A stretch of DNA of 10,249 nt from Fidelibacterota bacterium (GTDB lineage Bacteria > Fidelibacterota > UBA8477 > JABMPR01). The DNA lies in contig JAUVKO010000054.1 in assembly GCA_030596225.1 (NCBI GenBank), positions 1-10,249 of the forward strand, given 5' to 3'. Under the pieces are notes generated by a model. It was not told the origin of the DNA. It did no database searches and saw only the letters and a list, made by a program, of their open reading frames with translations. Positions within the stretch are counted from its first letter, which is position 1. Each line of letters opens with the position of its first letter. The position numbers and the translations under genes were made by a program. Below are positions 1-5,972 of the stretch, piece after piece.

Positions 1-79
1 ACATACGACATGATGCGCTATATTCATAAATATCAACACATTGCGACATTTCGACCAGCTCAATACATCGCTCTGCGTC

Positions 80-120
80 CTCTGCCTGCCCGCACGAAGT
101 TATACGCAGGCGGGCGAGAG
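80..120. repeat. Intergenic stem-loop, REP-like repeat debris
   Basis: An imperfect stem-loop can be drawn here: CTCT (80-83) pairs with AGAG (117-120) and GCCCGC (88-93) pairs with GCGGGC (110-115), leaving a 16-nt loop. An alternative stem, GCCTGC (84-89) with GCAGGC (106-111), is mutually exclusive with the inner stem. The stretch is much more GC-rich than its surroundings. The neighbouring TTTCGACCAGCTC (50-62) resembles short intergenic repeats I recall from many environmental bacteria, so this may be remnant repetitive DNA. That family assignment is recall, not a search result. Confidence 0.4.
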
Positions 121-126
121 GGACTT

Positions 127-156
127 TTTACGGTGGCATCATAATTAAACTATGAT
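127..156 (+). promoter_or_regulatory. Possible promoter of the LOG-family gene, with overlapping palindrome
   Basis: TTTACG (127-132) and TATGAT (151-156) match the -35 and -10 sigma-70 consensus at four and five of six positions, with an 18-bp spacer. The -10 box is also the right arm of a 6-bp inverted repeat, ATCATA (138-143) with TATGAT (151-156), so a repressor could in principle bind across it. Initiation would give a leader of about 75 nt before the LOG gene. Hexamers this weak also occur by chance in AT-rich DNA. Confidence 0.3.
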
Positions 157-235
157 TTCTTGGTTCCGGCTTTAGCTTCGTGCCCCATAAAAGGAAAAGA
201 ATAAAAACCTATAGAAGTAGTTTAGGAAAAACAAA

Positions 236-1051
236 ATGAAAAAACGCACGCTAAAATTCTACGACAATCAGGAAGTAATACACACGCCGAGTAACCGGAT
301 GTTGCGTATCATGAGTGAATACCTGGGTCCTCAGGAACTGTTCCGTAAAAATAAGATACAAGATACAATTGTCTTTTTTGGTTCAGCCAGAACTCAGCCT
401 CAACACCTGGTGGAGCAGGCGATCAAAGAAGCAAAAGCCAAAGGCACCGGTGTTGAAAAGCTGGAGCAGCTGAATCGTGATCTTGGAATGTCCCGCTATT
501 ATGAAAATGCCAGGGAACTGGCCTATCGGATGACAAACTGGTCAAAAAAAATGAAGCAAAAAAAACGCAGGTTCATTGTTGCAACCGGTGGTGGACCGGG
601 AATCATGGAAGCAGCTAACCGGGGAGCCGCTGAAGCAAAAGGACTTTCTGTCGGCTTAAATATTTCTCTTCCATTTGAGCAATCAGGGAATCCCTATATC
701 AGCCGGGAACTTGAAATGGAATTTCACTATTTCTTTATGCGTAAGTATTGGTTTGTCTATCTTGCAAAAGCATTGATCGCTTTTCCCGGCGGTTTCGGAA
801 CTTTTGATGAATTATTCGAAACCCTAACACTGATCCAAACGAAAAAAATAAGTAAACACATGCCCATTGTTCTATTTGGGAATGCCTTCTGGGACAAAAT
901 GATTGATCTGGAAGGTTTAGCAGATTTCGGAACCATTAGTCATAAGGATCTGGATCTATGTTACAGGACGGATAGTGTTGATGAGGCCTATGATTATCTC
1001 ACACGGCAATTAACTAAGTATTATCTGGAAGAATCCTCCGGGAGTGAGTAA
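236..1051 (+). CDS. LOG-family protein (probable nucleoside 5'-monophosphate phosphoribohydrolase)
   Basis: A 271-residue cytoplasmic protein of the LOG / TIGR00730 Rossmann-fold family, formerly annotated as lysine decarboxylase. Characterised members cleave nucleoside 5'-monophosphates to free base and ribose 5-phosphate; plant and some bacterial members release active cytokinins. The family signatures are clear: GGGPGIMEAANRGA at residues 118-131 and PGGFGTFDE at 184-192, whose Gly-rich loop and Glu bind the phosphate and ribose. A stretch at about 52-110 that is rich in charged residues is longer than in the short LOG type and resembles the larger bacterial subgroup. The ATG at 236 follows AGGA (224-227) at 8 nt spacing. 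The stop codon lies at the edge of an inverted-repeat element, and the gene converges on anmK. The natural substrate cannot be told from sequence. Confidence 0.9.
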   Translation: MKKRTLKFYDNQEVIHTPSNRMLRIMSEYLGPQELFRKNKIQDTIVFFGSARTQPQHLVEQAIKEAKAKGTGVEKLEQLNRDLGMSRYYENARELAYRMTNWSKKMKQKKRRFIVATGGGPGIMEAANRGAAEAKGLSVGLNISLPFEQSGNPYISRELEMEFHYFFMRKYWFVYLAKALIAFPGGFGTFDELFETLTLIQTKKISKHMPIVLFGNAFWDKMIDLEGLADFGTISHKDLDLCYRTDSVDEAYDYLTRQLTKYYLEESSGSE

Positions 1052-1110
1052 TACCAATTGTACTTCAAAAGATGAAGAATGCATAGATTGTTTTGAGGTG
1101 TAATTGGTAT
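1051..1110 (+). repeat. Imperfect inverted-repeat element, copy 1
   Basis: A 60-bp element with 20-bp arms: ATACCAATTGTACTTCAAAA (1051-1070) and TTTTGAGGTGTAATTGGTAT (1091-1110). Seventeen of 20 arm positions pair as Watson-Crick. The other three (arm positions 10, 11 and 14) are G-U pairs in the plus-strand RNA. It fills nearly the whole 61-bp gap between the convergent LOG gene and anmK and shares its first base with the LOG stop codon. No U-tract follows, so it is not a standard intrinsic terminator. It could protect the 3' end of the LOG message or limit read-through, which is inference. A second copy lies at 2375-2453 in the same orientation. Confidence 0.85.
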
Positions 1111-1112
1111 AA

Positions 1113-2249
1113 TTACAGATCCGGCGAGTAACTTTTGCCTAAAATAACTTCGTGACGAGCTCCTGTTACTGAGGGGATATTCCCGGGAAGTGATCTTATT
1201 TTCAGATAAGCAAGATAGGCAAAACCGAAAGCTTCTTTATTGTCTTCAGTTACGCCCTTAAGTTTTACTCCTTCAATGTTGATCCCAGGTAAATCTTGTT
1301 TAAGAATATTCATTAAAGATATATTTTTATAACCACCACCTCCAACAAACATAGACTTCGGGGAATATTTTTTTGCTATTGTTGAAACAGAAGTTGCAAT
1401 AGTTCTTCCGGTTAAAACAGTTAAAGTTAAAATTAGATCTTTAAACTCTTGCTGACTATTTGGATAAAACTGTTTTAATAAACTCATAAAATATTTATTG
1501 CCAAATTGTTCTTGTCCTGCTGAGCGTGGAGGAGGTAGCTGATAAAACTTATGTTTTAATAAATGATCAAGTAGTTTACGGTTAAGCTTGCCTTGTGCTG
1601 CAATGCTGCCTTGAGGGTCATAGTTAAGTTTATGGTTTGAATATATACGCACCGCTTTATCAATTAATGTATTACCAGGTCCGGTGTCCCAGGCTAGCAA
1701 AGGATGCTTATTATTTAAAGCCGGTATAACGGTCAGGTTTGCAATGCCTCCAATATTAAGTGCCAGTACATTTTCATCTGCTTGTTGAAAAAGAAGGCGG
1801 TCCACAATAGGAATCAGAGGAGCACCTTGTCCTCCCTGCTCAATATCAGCAGAACGGAAATCGTAAATCACCGGCACATTAAACCGTCTGGCCATATATT
1901 TAGGATCCCCGATCTGAAGGGTGAACTGAGGCGGTTCGTGTTTGATGGTTTGACCATGGGAAGCGATAATGTCAAACTCCAGCTCCAATTTAGAAATTTC
2001 ATCCGCAAACCATTGTCCAAGGTCTTCATCAAATATTTCGATCTGTTTATCATTTAACTCTAGTGGATTGAGAAAAGCAGATTGAAAAGTTAAGGGATAA
2101 GGTATCTCTGTGGAGAATAGTATTTTGTATTCAGGAGACTCACCATTGCCGGAGAACTCCACCAGGCAAAGATCAAGACCATCAGCAGAACTGCCGGTCA
2201 TCAGACCAAGGATACGGATAGAGGATTTCTTGTCGCTTGATATTTTCAT
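1113..2249 (-). CDS. anmK: Anhydro-N-acetylmuramic acid kinase
   Basis: This 378-residue cytoplasmic enzyme opens the 1,6-anhydro ring of anhydro-MurNAc and phosphorylates it with ATP to give MurNAc-6-phosphate, a step of peptidoglycan recycling. Family blocks appear in order: GLMTGSSADGLD (15-26, phosphate loop), SHGQTIKHEP (97-106), DFRSADIEQGGQGAP (130-144, the block I believe holds the catalytic Asp), LNIGGIANLT (164-173), WDTGPGNTLIDKA (187-199), GGGGYKN (303-309), and the C-terminal KEAFGFAYLA...PGNIPSVTGA. The length fits the family, about 370 residues. The frame is open upstream to 2381, but those 44 extra codons cross a hairpin repeat and resemble no AnmK, so I chose the ATG at 2249. 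Its Shine-Dalgarno is poor. No other murein-recycling gene lies beside it. Confidence 0.96.
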   Translation of the reverse strand: MKISSDKKSSIRILGLMTGSSADGLDLCLVEFSGNGESPEYKILFSTEIPYPLTFQSAFLNPLELNDKQIEIFDEDLGQWFADEISKLELEFDIIASHGQTIKHEPPQFTLQIGDPKYMARRFNVPVIYDFRSADIEQGGQGAPLIPIVDRLLFQQADENVLALNIGGIANLTVIPALNNKHPLLAWDTGPGNTLIDKAVRIYSNHKLNYDPQGSIAAQGKLNRKLLDHLLKHKFYQLPPPRSAGQEQFGNKYFMSLLKQFYPNSQQEFKDLILTLTVLTGRTIATSVSTIAKKYSPKSMFVGGGGYKNISLMNILKQDLPGINIEGVKLKGVTEDNKEAFGFAYLAYLKIRSLPGNIPSVTGARHEVILGKSYSPDL

Positions 2250-2310
2250 GTGACCGGTCGAACATATTATTCCTGGACACAATATCAAAGGATGGTATCT
2301 GCATAGGAGA

Positions 2311-2362
2311 GTAGAGGCGTAGCATGTCAAAGATCCCGACATAGGCGGGGCTACGCCTCTAC
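2311..2362. repeat. Strong REP-like hairpin with 13-bp perfect stem
   Basis: GTAGAGGCGTAGC (2311-2323) is the exact reverse complement of GCTACGCCTCTAC (2350-2362). Inside it a second stem, ATGTC (2324-2328) with GACAT (2338-2342), encloses a 9-nt loop, and the two stems are separated by a 7-nt bulge on the right side only (AGGCGGG, 2343-2349). The design resembles the palindromic repeats of GTAGAG...CTCTAC form that I recall as dispersed in many environmental genomes. It sits 61 nt upstream of the anmK start, so it may lie in that gene's 5' leader. There is no T-tract on either side, though A6 (2363-2368 region) precedes it on the minus strand as T's. Confidence 0.75.
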
Positions 2363-2374
2363 AAAAAACCACTA

Positions 2375-2453
2375 ATACCAATTGTATTTCAAAGGTGCAC
2401 TATAACGGGAAAAGATGCAGAAATTTAGTGCAAGTTTGAGGTGCAATTGGTAT
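2375..2453 (+). repeat. Imperfect inverted-repeat element, copy 2
   Basis: A 79-bp second copy of the element at 1051-1110, in the same orientation. The arms are ATACCAATTGTATTTCAAA (2375-2393) and TTTGAGGTGCAATTGGTAT (2435-2453). Sixteen of 19 positions pair as Watson-Crick, and positions 11, 13 and 14 are G-U pairs in the plus-strand RNA. The centre is unrelated to copy 1 and adds a second stem, TGCACT (2396-2401) with AGTGCA (2427-2432), across a 2-by-2 internal loop. Similarity between copies extends to a flanking TA on the left and AA on the right. It lies upstream of tig and could be in its leader if transcription begins before 2375. Confidence 0.85.
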
Positions 2454-2589
2454 AAAAGCAAGTAATAGAACTAGACTGTTTTTCATTCCACATCGATCCG
2501 ATCCCGATTATCTTGCCGCGCTATTTTAGAATGAAACCCGCTGACAATAAGGTGACGCAGGGTTAGTAATAAATTGATGGGAGAGATTT

Positions 2590-3882
2590 GTGGATATCAA
2601 AATTGAAGCTGGGAAACCTCACGAAAGAACTTTGAAAGTCCATGTGGACTGGGCTGAAATGGAACCTGGCTTTGAGAAAAAACTAGTCAAGCTGAACAAA
2701 CAGGTGAAGCGGCCTGGATTCAGACCTGGTAAGATTCCTCGCAAAATCATGTTGCAAGCCTATGGACATAGTGTTTTGGCTGAGATGTTGGATGAAACAG
2801 TCCAGGCGGCCTATTACAAAGGTATTATCGATAATAAACTTACGCCTATTGATCAGGGAAATATAGAGGATATGTCTGAATTTGACATCGGGAAAAATCT
2901 TGAGTTCACTATGCAGCTTCAAGTTGAGCCGGATTTTAAGATGTTTGACTATCAGGCAGGATTTAAGATCACCAAAACTGCTTATAGTGCTACCGATGAA
3001 GATGTAAACCATGCTCTTGAACATTTGCAGGAAAGGTTTGCCGAAGTCGAAGTACGTGAAGATGGTGCTGTAGATGGTGATATGCTGAAGGGTGATCTTC
3101 AATATCTTGATGGAGATGGAGTGGCTATTGAGGGAAGTAATGTTGAAAATCGCTATATAAAGATCGGTGACGGTGTTTTTGGGGATAAAGTTGCCAAGCA
3201 GCTTATTGGTTCAAAAGCTGGAGATGAGGTCGGTTTTGATATCCCGGCCCAGGCAAAAGATGCCGAGGACCTTCACATCCGGATGCAAGTTAAAGCAGTG
3301 GAAACCCATATACTGCCTGAGCTGAATGATGAATTCGCTAAACAGGTTGATCCAAAATTTGAGACTATTGAAGCGCTGAAGACAAGTACGAGGGAAGATA
3401 TTCAGAAACAACTGGATTATGATGTTGCTCGCGCTTTAGATCAATCCCTGGCTAACAAACTTGTTGAAGAGACCGAGCTGGAAGTCCCGGAAGTTATGCT
3501 GACTGATTATCTCGACAAGCTGGTAGAGCGTGTCCGAAAAGAACGCGGAGCCGATGTAGATGAGGAAGAAGTCCGTATTCAGAATCGTGAGCGGGCAGAA
3601 TGGGAGTTATCCTGGTATCTTATCCGTAAGCAATTGATTACTACAGAGAAATTGGAAGTTAGCGAAGAGGATATCGATGCTAAACTTGATGAATTGGTGG
3701 CTCAAATGCCTGGCGATAAAGAGAAGATGAAAGCTTTGTATCGGGATAAGCAGTATCTGCCGCAGATCAAAGATGATATTATGGAGAAGAAACTCTTCTC
3801 ACATCTGGTATCTTTTGCCAAGATCAAAGTTAAAAAAGCAAGCAGCAAAGAAATTGGAGGCTATCATGCCCACGCCCATTAA
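2590..3882 (+). CDS. tig: Trigger factor, ribosome-associated chaperone and peptidyl-prolyl isomerase
   Basis: This 430-residue chaperone docks at the ribosomal exit tunnel and shields nascent chains. The N-terminal ribosome-binding domain (about 1-120) carries the signature GFRPGKIPRKI at 43-53. The FKBP-type isomerase domain spans about 155-237 (GDMLKGDLQYLDGDG through IRMQVKAVE). The helical C-terminal substrate-binding domain runs from about 245 to 415. Length matches the family (about 430). The start is GTG at 2590, preceded by GGGAGAG (2579-2585). The protein ends in GGYHAHAH; these last codons contain the clpP Shine-Dalgarno and first codons, so the His-rich tail may be a by-product of the overlap. 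It is the first gene of a tig-clpP-clpX operon, an arrangement common across bacteria. Confidence 0.97.
   Translation: MDIKIEAGKPHERTLKVHVDWAEMEPGFEKKLVKLNKQVKRPGFRPGKIPRKIMLQAYGHSVLAEMLDETVQAAYYKGIIDNKLTPIDQGNIEDMSEFDIGKNLEFTMQLQVEPDFKMFDYQAGFKITKTAYSATDEDVNHALEHLQERFAEVEVREDGAVDGDMLKGDLQYLDGDGVAIEGSNVENRYIKIGDGVFGDKVAKQLIGSKAGDEVGFDIPAQAKDAEDLHIRMQVKAVETHILPELNDEFAKQVDPKFETIEALKTSTREDIQKQLDYDVARALDQSLANKLVEETELEVPEVMLTDYLDKLVERVRKERGADVDEEEVRIQNRERAEWELSWYLIRKQLITTEKLEVSEEDIDAKLDELVAQMPGDKEKMKALYRDKQYLPQIKDDIMEKKLFSHLVSFAKIKVKKASSKEIGGYHAHAH
3856..3860 (+). promoter_or_regulatory. clpP Shine-Dalgarno within tig
   Basis: GGAGG lies 5 nt before the ATG at 3866 and inside the tig reading frame, where it forms part of two Gly codons. 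It fixes the clpP start at 3866 rather than the earlier in-frame codon at 3773, whose extra 31 residues resemble no ClpP. Ribosomes terminating on tig at 3882 would pass directly over this site, favouring coupled translation. Confidence 0.85.
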
Positions 3883-4465
3883 TCAACTTGTGCCCATAGT
3901 GGTGGAACAAACAGGCCGAACTGAGCGGGCTTATGACATCTATAGCCGTCTTTTAAAAGAGCGTATCATTTTTTTAAGTACTCCTATTGATGATACGGTT
4001 GCCTCTCTGGTGATAGCTCAGCTTCTATTCTTAGAGGCAGAGGATAGTGAAAAAGACATCAATCTGTATATCAACTCACCGGGTGGGATTATCACTTCCG
4101 GGATGGCTATTATGGATACAATGAATTTCATTAAACCGGCAGTTTCCACTATTGTTGTTGGTCAGGCTTCAAGTATGGGAGCTTTTCTTCTGGCCGCAGG
4201 GACGAAGGGCAAGCGCTATGCTTTACCCAATTCCAGAATCATGATCCACCAACCTGTGGGTGGGACCGAGGGACAGGCCTCTGATATTGTGATTGCTGCT
4301 GAAGAGATACATAAGACTAAGAAAAAGCTGAACCAGATGTTAGCTAAATTTTGTGGAAAAAGGATTACGCAGATCGAAAAAGATGCTGATCGGAATTACT
4401 TTATGTCTGCCGAAGAAGCCCTGAAGTATGGGCTCATAGACGAAATTCTTGGAAAACGGGGATAA
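3866..4465 (+). CDS. clpP: ATP-dependent Clp protease proteolytic subunit, with Asn at the triad Asp position
   Basis: This 199-residue serine peptidase of family S14 assembles into a tetradecameric barrel and degrades proteins fed by ClpX. Visible hallmarks are SPGGIITSG (71-79), the nucleophile block GQASSMGAF with Ser103, and IMIHQP with His128. Aligning by eye to ClpP of Staphylococcus aureus (Ser98, His123, Asp172) gives a constant offset of +5, so the third triad residue should be at 177. There the sequence is EKDADRNYF, with Asn177 in place of Asp, while the neighbouring Asp175-Arg176 oligomerisation pair is kept. Listeria ClpP1 is a known natural case of Asn at this position. The start overlaps the tig 3' end by 17 nt, and clpX follows after 4 nt. 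The propeptide, if any, is short. Confidence 0.96.
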   Translation: MPTPINQLVPIVVEQTGRTERAYDIYSRLLKERIIFLSTPIDDTVASLVIAQLLFLEAEDSEKDINLYINSPGGIITSGMAIMDTMNFIKPAVSTIVVGQASSMGAFLLAAGTKGKRYALPNSRIMIHQPVGGTEGQASDIVIAAEEIHKTKKKLNQMLAKFCGKRITQIEKDADRNYFMSAEEALKYGLIDEILGKRG

Positions 4466-4472
4466 ATCCTTG
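4458..4472 (+). promoter_or_regulatory. clpX translation start: GGGG with TTG codon
   Basis: GGGG (4458-4461) is 8 nt before an in-frame TTG at 4470. An earlier in-frame TTG at 4449 lacks any purine-rich sequence at the right distance and lies inside clpP. The downstream TTG gives a typical ClpX N-terminus, with the first zinc-binding Cys at residue 10. The Shine-Dalgarno overlaps the last codons of clpP, whose TAA is at 4463-4465. Confidence 0.65.
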
Positions 4473-5705
4473 ACCAAACACAATCAGGATAAACATTGCT
4501 CTTTCTGTGGGCGCCCTCAGGATGAGACGGGGATGCTGATCGCCAGTCCAACCGGTTCTAGTATCTGTGCCAACTGTATCGAACAAGCCCGACAGATCGT
4601 AAAAGATGAACATTCAGATTCAGATGTCGGTTTTTCTGCTTATGCATCACTGGATGAGATTCCAAAACCAACTGAGATAAAGGCCCATCTCGATACCTAT
4701 GTGATTGGACAAGAGCAAGCCAAGCGGGCCGTCTCTGTCGCTGTTTACAATCACTACAAGCGGATCATGGTCCAGAGTGATGTAGACGATGTGGATCTCG
4801 AGAAAAGCAACATTTTGCTGATGGGGCCAACGGGAACAGGGAAAACACTTATGGCCAGAGCATTAGCCGATTTCCTGGATGTTCCCTTTGCCATAGCTGA
4901 TGCCACGGTTCTGACTGAAGCCGGTTATGTAGGTGAGGATGTTGAGAATATCCTTGTGCGTTTGCTGCAATCAGCAGACTATGATGTGGCTGCAACAGAA
5001 GCTGGTATTATTTATGTCGATGAGATCGATAAAATCTCCCGCCGTTCTGCCAATGCCTCCATCACACGTGATGTCTCCGGTGAAGGCGTCCAGCAGGCAC
5101 TCCTCAAGATCCTTGAAGGGACTGTTGCCCAAGTGCCACCAAAAGGGGGTCGCAAACATCCCGAACAACCATTGGTTTCCATCAACACTAAAAACATTCT
5201 TTTTATTGTTGGGGGTGCCTTTGAAGGTATCGGGGACATTATTGCTCGTCGACGGAAGAAGACAATGCTGGGATTCTCTAAATTTGATGAGGAGGAATCC
5301 AGGCTGAAAGGTGCTGATCTGCTCCAGGTGGTGGAACCTGAAGACTTACTGCAATATGGTTTGATTCCCGAGCTTATTGGTCGTTTACCGGTGATAGCAG
5401 CTCTTGAGGAATTAAGCAGGAAAGCTCTGCGTTCTATCCTTCTGGAGCCAAGAAACGCCTTGGTTAAACAATACCGCAAAATGTTTGATCTTGAAGGTGT
5501 AGAGTTGATTTTTGAAGATGATGCCTTGGATGCAATTATTGATATAGCTCAGAAATATGGCACTGGTGCCAGAGCTTTACGCCGGAGTGTTGAAAAGGTA
5601 ATGCTGGACATCATGTATGATGTTCCCACACACAAGAATCTAAAACGCTGTACTATTTCCAAAGCAGTTGTTACGGATAAGGCAACTCCGACATTAGAAT
5701 ATTAG
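4470..5705 (+). CDS. clpX: ATP-dependent Clp protease ATP-binding subunit ClpX
   Basis: This 411-residue AAA+ unfoldase threads substrates into ClpP. The N-terminal zinc-binding domain has Cys10, Cys13, Cys33 and Cys36 (CSFC...CANC). The AAA+ module shows Walker A GPTGTGKT (119-126), pore loop GYVGE (152-156), Walker B IIYVDEID (180-187), the RKH loop (228-230) and sensor-2 GARALR (366-371). The ClpP-docking loop, IGF in the Escherichia coli protein, reads LGF at 267-269, a conservative change that should still fit the hydrophobic clefts of ClpP. Length is normal. The start is taken at TTG 4470; TTG 4449 would add seven residues. The gene ends the chaperone-protease operon. lon, often next in other genomes, is not present; an intergenic region and a TonB-dependent receptor follow. 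Confidence 0.97.
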   Translation: MTKHNQDKHCSFCGRPQDETGMLIASPTGSSICANCIEQARQIVKDEHSDSDVGFSAYASLDEIPKPTEIKAHLDTYVIGQEQAKRAVSVAVYNHYKRIMVQSDVDDVDLEKSNILLMGPTGTGKTLMARALADFLDVPFAIADATVLTEAGYVGEDVENILVRLLQSADYDVAATEAGIIYVDEIDKISRRSANASITRDVSGEGVQQALLKILEGTVAQVPPKGGRKHPEQPLVSINTKNILFIVGGAFEGIGDIIARRRKKTMLGFSKFDEEESRLKGADLLQVVEPEDLLQYGLIPELIGRLPVIAALEELSRKALRSILLEPRNALVKQYRKMFDLEGVELIFEDDALDAIIDIAQKYGTGARALRRSVEKVMLDIMYDVPTHKNLKRCTISKAVVTDKATPTLEY

Positions 5706-5728
5706 GCAGTATTCTTACTTTTCATTGC

Positions 5729-5756
5729 TTGACGTTTGTTAATCGCAATTTACAAT
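5729..5756 (+). promoter_or_regulatory. Sigma-70-like promoter upstream of the receptor gene
   Basis: TTGACG (5729-5734) and TACAAT (5751-5756) each match the sigma-70 consensus at five of six positions with a 16-bp spacer, the best promoter match I found in the window. Transcription would start near 5763 and give a leader of about 260 nt before the receptor gene. A weaker pair, TTGCCT (5955-5960) and TAAACT (5978-5983) with a 17-bp spacer, lies closer to the gene and is an alternative. Confidence 0.45.
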
Positions 5757-5972
5757 TTGATTCTCATTCAATGCTGTTTGATTTTTCTGCTTTGCTATTT
5801 GATTATGGCAATTCGGAAATTGGCAGATTCGAACTTTTCAAATCAAGAACTATTGATCCATTTGACTTTAGTAAACCTTATCGATGATCTTGAATGTGGA
5901 AAATATTCTAAAAAACCCTTGCCAAATAAGGCTTTATAAAGGATCACAAAAAACTTGCCTGACCATTTGATT
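5735..5972 (+). repeat. TTTGAYT motif at exact multiples of 21 bp
   Basis: TTTGATT occurs at 5756, 5777 and 5798, TTTGACT at 5861, and TTTGATT at 5966. The intervals are 21, 21, 63 and 105 bp, all multiples of 21. A related TTTGTTA at 5735 is one further 21-bp step upstream. All are on the plus strand. Twenty-one bp is two helical turns, so the sites would face one side of the DNA. The 21-nt period is also seven codons: in the doubtful small frame, five of these sites place a TTG Leu codon at heptad spacing, so a coding explanation is not excluded. Confidence 0.6.

Larger units (their letters stand above)
2250..2589. other. Divergent intergenic region between anmK and tig
   Basis: This 340-bp gap separates the divergent anmK and tig genes. 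It holds the strong hairpin at 2311-2362 and the second inverted-repeat element at 2375-2453, both annotated separately. Between the latter and tig is an 8-bp inverted repeat, TTTCATTC (2481-2488) with GAATGAAA (2529-2536), around a GATCCGATCCCGAT stretch. I could not identify a convincing promoter for either gene. The tig Shine-Dalgarno, GGGAGAG, is at 2579-2585. No coding region is supportable here. Confidence 0.6.

Noticed and set aside
1..49. Possible start of a minus-strand gene running off the left edge (ATG complement at 47-49, 16 codons)
   Set aside because: Too short to recognise, with no convincing Shine-Dalgarno, and next to repeat-like DNA.
1051..1110. Inverted-repeat copy 1 as a rho-independent terminator
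   Set aside because: The stem is AT-rich with a 20-nt loop, and no T-tract follows on either strand.
2250..2381. N-terminal extension of anmK by 44 residues
   Set aside because: It runs through the 2311-2362 hairpin and the edge of the inverted-repeat element and matches no AnmK N-terminus; ATG 2249 gives the usual length.
2541..2569. CTGACA and TAGTAA with 17-bp spacing as a tig promoter
   Set aside because: The start point would fall only a few bases before the Shine-Dalgarno at 2579, and the -10 box is weak.
2683..3102. 139-codon open frame antisense to tig
   Set aside because: A shadow of the trigger factor coding sequence, with no independent support.
5012..5479. 155-codon open frame antisense to clpX
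   Set aside because: It lies entirely over the conserved AAA+ core of clpX, has no start signals and its composition is that of a codon shadow.
5736..5939. 67-residue hydrophobic ORF with Leu heptads
   Set aside because: It has a TTG start beside a -35 box, no Shine-Dalgarno and no recognisable homology. The heptads may simply reflect the 21-bp phased DNA motif. It is kept only as a note in the intergenic entry.
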